From positions 15,835,001 to 15,899,000 of the forward strand of contig NC_088347.1 of the NCBI RefSeq assembly GCF_036884655.1: 64,000 nucleotides of DNA. The letters run 5' to 3'. This document shows positions 59,801 to 64,000 of the stretch, in pieces. Each line of letters starts with the position of its first letter. The stretch's first letter is position 1. The notes under the pieces were generated by a model. The model did not search any database. It saw only the letters and a program-made list of their open reading frames with translations, and was not told the DNA's origin. The position numbers were made by a program, and so were the translations under genes. Source of the DNA: Musa acuminata AAA Group. Lineage: Eukaryota > Streptophyta > Magnoliopsida > Zingiberales > Musaceae.

Positions 59801-62800
59801 GCCAACATGTGGGGCAAAACTTATAAAGTTCAACTGATAATAGAACAAGTGGAGTTCTACAAGTAGGATTAAGTTAGTTACTTTTCGATTATGCACCTCA
59901 CTTTCTACTGCAAACTATAAAATATTATTGCAGATTTGATTAGAAAGAACTTTATAAAGCTCCAAGACTGAATCAAGACACAGTAAACAAAGGAAATTGA
60001 AAGAAGCAACATGCTAACCTTAAAAGCAGCAGCATAAGCAGCCTGCAAGTTTGACATGCCTTCAAATGGCATTCGATTGGTCAACAACTCCCACAATACA
60101 ATGCCAAAGCTGTAAACATCAACCTTGTTGGTGTAGTGCTTCTTCTCACCACGACGCAGAGTAACTGTACTATATAACTGCAACAGCACAATAGAAAGAA
60201 GAACCATAAGCAAAATAGAAAATAACTCTAGGATTGCAACGGAGAAGATTGAGAAAATTAATTGAAAGCATTGAACCAGCTTTAATGCATTGACTGATTA
60301 CACTTTTAACTGTAAACCAATGCTGTGAATAAACTTAGTCCTGAAAATCAAAATAACTATGATATGAGCAACAAATCCTAGCATACCACCAGCAAAGACT
60401 TAAAACATATGTAAAACTGAATACAATTTTTATTCACAATTTGTCTACAATTTCTAATACACAACCAGCAGATATCACAAAAAGTTCAGCATATAGCATA
60501 TTCTATAATCTCATTCAAGCCATAAGCACCAACATTGGTGATTTACTTCAATTAAGGTTTGCTAGGTTTTATTTGTAAACTTAAGTACCGACATGAATTT
60601 TTTGTTAATAAGAAAAAGCTGTAGAATAAAAGGATAAGCATACTGAGTACTGGCAAAGTTTTAACAGTTCAACTTGCTCCTTGGTAAAGCATATGAAGAA
60701 CAATGTAAGTTGTGGAGAAAGCTTGATAATTATGTTAATATAAACAAATGGCAGTTACAATCCATAAACAAATAAATAAGCTACTTCCTAAGAGTATATT
60801 AAGAAAATCATGGAGAATTCAAAAACATAGGAAATGACTCAAAACAGCCATCTGTAAGGTGACGTTCTTCACACCATGTCATCTAAATCATGGGTTATGG
60901 ACTAACACTATGACAATTTTTGAAGCAGGCAAAACTTTTAAATAGGACATGTCCATTAAGATCCTCATATCCTCTACTTAAAACTATATGTGCATGTCCA
61001 ATCACCACATATTTCCAAGACACCAAGAAAAAGGAAATTAGATGTTAACAAGTAACAAATACATGAAAACCAGTGAAGTCAATGGTGTATCACCTCAGGA
61101 GCCATCCATCTGTAAGTTCCAGTTTCGGCAGTCATCATCTCAGTAACTGTTTCTTCTCTTGCAAGTCCGAAATCAATAAGCTTCACATTCTTCTGGTTTG
61201 CTGTAAGCAACAAATTATCTGCACATTTTCATTTATTAAACTATACACTCATACACCAAAAGGAACAAAAACAACAATAACTATGATAACATGCTGCTCA
61301 CAGATAGGCAACACTCATACACTCAGCGAGAGGCAATCTACATCATGCAGCTCACAAATTTCATTAACTATGTTAACATGGTACTCATGGTCATCACTAT
61401 ACCAAACTTTGATGTACAGTAACAGCATAAAGTATTATTTGCAGAATCTCTTTGTGATCCCTACCAAAAGTGTCCCATGGCAGCAATGAGATGCATAAGT
61501 TGCCAATTTGAGAATGCACATATAAAATGTACTGCAACTCATTAACATGGTGACCTATTCCGTTTCTTTAGCTTATGTATACAATTACTATCAAACTACC
61601 GAAAGAATCAAAGAAAAATTAAATATTTGTTATCTTAACAACCAAATCAGACTTATTATCTAATGACTACATAAAGCATTTTGAAGTACCAATTCTACTT
61701 TGCAAACAGTAAATTAAAAAGGAAACAAAAAATAATTATATTTTCTCACAAACTACATACTGTACCTACATATGTATTTACAGATGCATACACATAAATA
61801 TAGTTATAAAAAGGGTGTCTCTTATTTTTTCAAGAAAAGAAAGGAACAGCATTACATTTGATATACCTACATATGTACTAATACATGGATACACAAACAG
61901 AGATACAAAATAATGGATGTAGACATTTCAAAATACAAGAACACTCCTATACTTTTGAAAGCAATTTGTCCTCCAAATCAGACGTGCTTTATGGTGGCAA
62001 CTGGCAAATAACTTTTGTGCAAGACAATAAAAATTTAACAGTTGAATGATTAAGATTGTAGTGCAAACAAAACCACAAGACAGGTACCAACCAGGTTTCA
62101 GGTCTCTGTGTATAATCCCATTAGCATGTAAGCAGTCCATTGCACGAGCAATATCAAGTGCAAAGCTAATTGCTTTATGAAGATCTACTTGTTTGGGACG
62201 AATGCTGCTCAAATATTTCTTCAATGACATTCCTGGAAGCAGTTCCGTGGCAATCACCATGAAGGGGTCCTTGCAAGCTCCAATGAACTTCATGAAAGAG
62301 AGATAATAGTTGAGGCAAAAAATTGAAAAGAAATAGAAGAATGAATGAAACAGGAAGGCCAAGACCATGGACTTGAAACTATTATATGTCAGAAATCATC
62401 AGCAACTTAAGAATTATTGAGCAGACACTCACCTTGACAAGATTTTCATGTTGGACTCTGGACATCATATTTACTTCTCGGATAAAACGAGCTTGAAGAG
62501 TTACCTTCTCATCAGGAGTACTGCCACCATTGAGAACTTTGATTGCCACAATTTGGTTGTGGTACCTGATTGATAGAAGCTGATACGAATTATAACAACC
62601 AGAATAATGCATATACTTGGACAAGTTTTACAAGACAAATTACGATCAGGAAGCTAATAGAAATCCTCATGTTCTTTCCATCAGTCACAATTAAACTGTT
62701 AGTTGGTAGGTCTCTAAGTTTAGAAATCCTTATGATCTTTCCATTAGTCACAATTAAACCTTAAATCAGTAGGTCTCTAAGAAGTATATACAATAGTTTG

Positions 62801-64000
62801 TATATCAATTGTAACAACCTGTGCATGGTTGTACCTATTAAACCTGGTATACAAATCTAAAAAGTGTTAAGTCAGTGAACACGAGCTATTTAGTTCTTAG
62901 CTCATGTATTTATACACCTACAAGCAACTAAATGTAATGTACTTCAGCAGAATCAGACCCACATTATTTTAAAATCCCAATCCTTAACTATTAAAAGGAT
63001 GTTGACCCAAGTCCATTTATTAAATGCAGTAGTTTATAATTTTTGCAACCATACAAATCCAGTGCATGAGTTCCAACCAATGCAAGGTCTGAAAAGGGTC
63101 CATGTATATAGTCTTCCCCAACATGTAGAGAGTTTGTTTCTGTGTCTTTATTTCGGGTCACATAGATCACAAAGGGCTCGCCCTCGAAATTTTCCAGCAG
63201 CTTTACGGCTAGTGAATCCTCTCTAGTCAGTATGGTACTGCAGACATACATATATCACCAAGAATTTATCAACCACCCATGAGAAATTTTTCATATTCGT
63301 GGTAGTTGCATTATGTTCACTTTTCCTTTGGCAGCAACATAGATCATAAAAACTAACCAAGAAACTAAAATCATGTTCTTCATCAACAGAAACCAAATGA
63401 TATTATAATCAAGGTTCTGCACTTCAAGTATTGAGTCCTTGTCAGTCCATGAATGGACCGACTCGGGTCCAATCTATGCCAGTGTATTAGCAAACGGTAT
63501 TGCCGATATGTACTGAGGTACAAAGAAGAGAGGCAGTTCATGTTTTGGTTCAAGTCCAGACCAATAAGTACTGCCGGGTCCATTCTGGTCTGGGCAAAAC
63601 AATAAATCTTGACTATAATTATAAGAAGCCTTCTTTTGTAAAAGTTTTATTGCATTTTTACTTAGCTAGCTCCGGGCCTTGCTCTTGGTTTCAATCTGCT
63701 GTTGGTCCCTCCAACTGCAGCTGTAGAAAAATGTGTTTGTTCCCTTAGGACATGCCCAAGATGTAGGGGCTGAATTACAAAACTTCTGCAAGTTAAAAGC
63801 TAGAAAAGCGAAGAAACTTTGTTATATACAGTCCCATGATCAGGAGTACAATTAAAAAAAACTTCTCATATTTTAAATCAGAAAAAAATGAAGCAATTAC
63901 ATCATAGAATGATCATATTCTCAAATTATTTAAAAACATAAAAATCAGGAGCAAAGTGAAACATCATTGAATAGGTTAAAAATATGTGGGGAGCACTCAC
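56872..64000 (-). CDS. Raf-like (MAPKKK group C) Ser/Thr/Tyr protein kinase, 3' part of the gene
   Basis: Visible exons on the minus strand: 62565-62433, 62287-62092, 61218-61094, 60177-60019 and 57171-56872 (stop TAG); phases are consistent. The kinase motifs run in order: VAIK Lys ([11 protein letters not shown]), helix-C Glu ([18 protein letters not shown]), HRDLKP joined across an intron to DN, IDFGLA (DFG), [25 protein letters not shown] and SFSQIIRML. The tail ends in [13 protein letters not shown] and a Ser run. These match the plant Raf-like family around At5g01850/ATN1, soluble kinases proposed in stress and hormone signalling; the exact role is not shown here. The first coding exon(s), with the Gly-rich loop, lie beyond 64000: the sequence at 64000-63995 reads GTGAGT on the minus strand, a splice donor at the window edge. 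Confidence 0.9.
57172..60018 (-). other. Large kinase intron (2847 bp) with repeat fragments
   Basis: Donor GTTAGC at 60018 and acceptor ATGCAG at 57174-57172. Inside are a stretch of repeated AACCGAAATCGG/AACCAAACTGG-like words (about 57540-57860), a motif-rich piece with GGTATGGTACGAGCAGTACATACTGG words (from 58171), a pyrimidine-rich tract with many CTTCTTCC runs (about 58380-58570), and a short segment with CGATACATATATCGATG (58570-58590). These look like old transposon debris. The open frames in the CT tract are not genes. Confidence 0.75.
62566..64000 (-). other. Kinase intron reaching the window edge
   Basis: It lies between the donor GTGAGT at the very end of the window and the acceptor CAATCAG before 62565. 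It contains a diverged tandem duplication of about 65 bp (about 62657-62717 and 62723-62785, TAGAAATCCTCATG... and ...GTAGGTCTCTAAG) and a piece near 63417-63600 rich in GGTCCAGACC-like words. A minus-strand open stretch (63251-62991) is discussed as a finding. Confidence 0.7.

Overview
This is plant nuclear DNA. About 50 kb of nested Ty1/copia LTR retrotransposons adjoin two intron-rich, apparently intact genes at the right end. The intron/exon layout, an N-terminal sequence that looks like a plastid transit peptide, and copia elements of the SIRE/Maximus and Tork/Angela type fit an angiosperm. I lean towards a monocot (perhaps Zingiberales, banana-like), but that is an impression and no marker here proves it.

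The left half (about 2.9-35.0 kb) is one SIRE-like host element ('Sir-host', + strand). Its gag-pol and 3' LTR are split by later insertions, each placed by target-site duplications (TSDs) or by codons that resume across the insert. They are: Cop-1 (1-2943) at the start of gag; a solo LTR (4639-11325, TSD TACGT) in the protease, itself split by the truncated minus-strand Cop-2 (5301-10279); Sir-GAG1 (11412-19730), a gag-only element 86 bp further on; a minus-strand solo LTR (22879-25356, TSD CAATT) in the 3' noncoding region; and Cop-3 (26587-34440, TSD ACACT) in the 3' LTR. Every coding region of these elements that I read is broken by stops, frameshifts or deletions.

From 35.0 to 50.1 kb lie older SIRE-family fragments in both orientations: two minus-strand 3' ends, and a + strand chain LTR-internal-LTR-internal-LTR. 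A second complete gag-only element, Sir-GAG2 (39477-46728, minus, TSD AACAG), sits inside the chain. Next come a GC-rich tandem repeat (50.07-50.56 kb) and a tandem array of a TRIM-like element with 275-bp LTRs (50.56-51.34 kb).

The gene part starts near 52.6 kb. A seven-exon minus-strand gene (52691-56317) encodes a 234-residue EF-P with an apparent plastid transit peptide. Some 555 bp further on and in the same orientation is the 3' part of a Raf-like protein kinase gene (56872 to beyond 64000). Six kinase exons' worth of structure is implied: five are visible, and the exon with the glycine-rich loop lies just past the right edge.

The observations most worth following are the gag-only family (two independent insertions sharing a truncation point and noncoding interior), the GC-rich palindrome arrays just upstream of the TATA box in the SIRE-family LTRs, and the repeated palindromic motif in the Cop leader.
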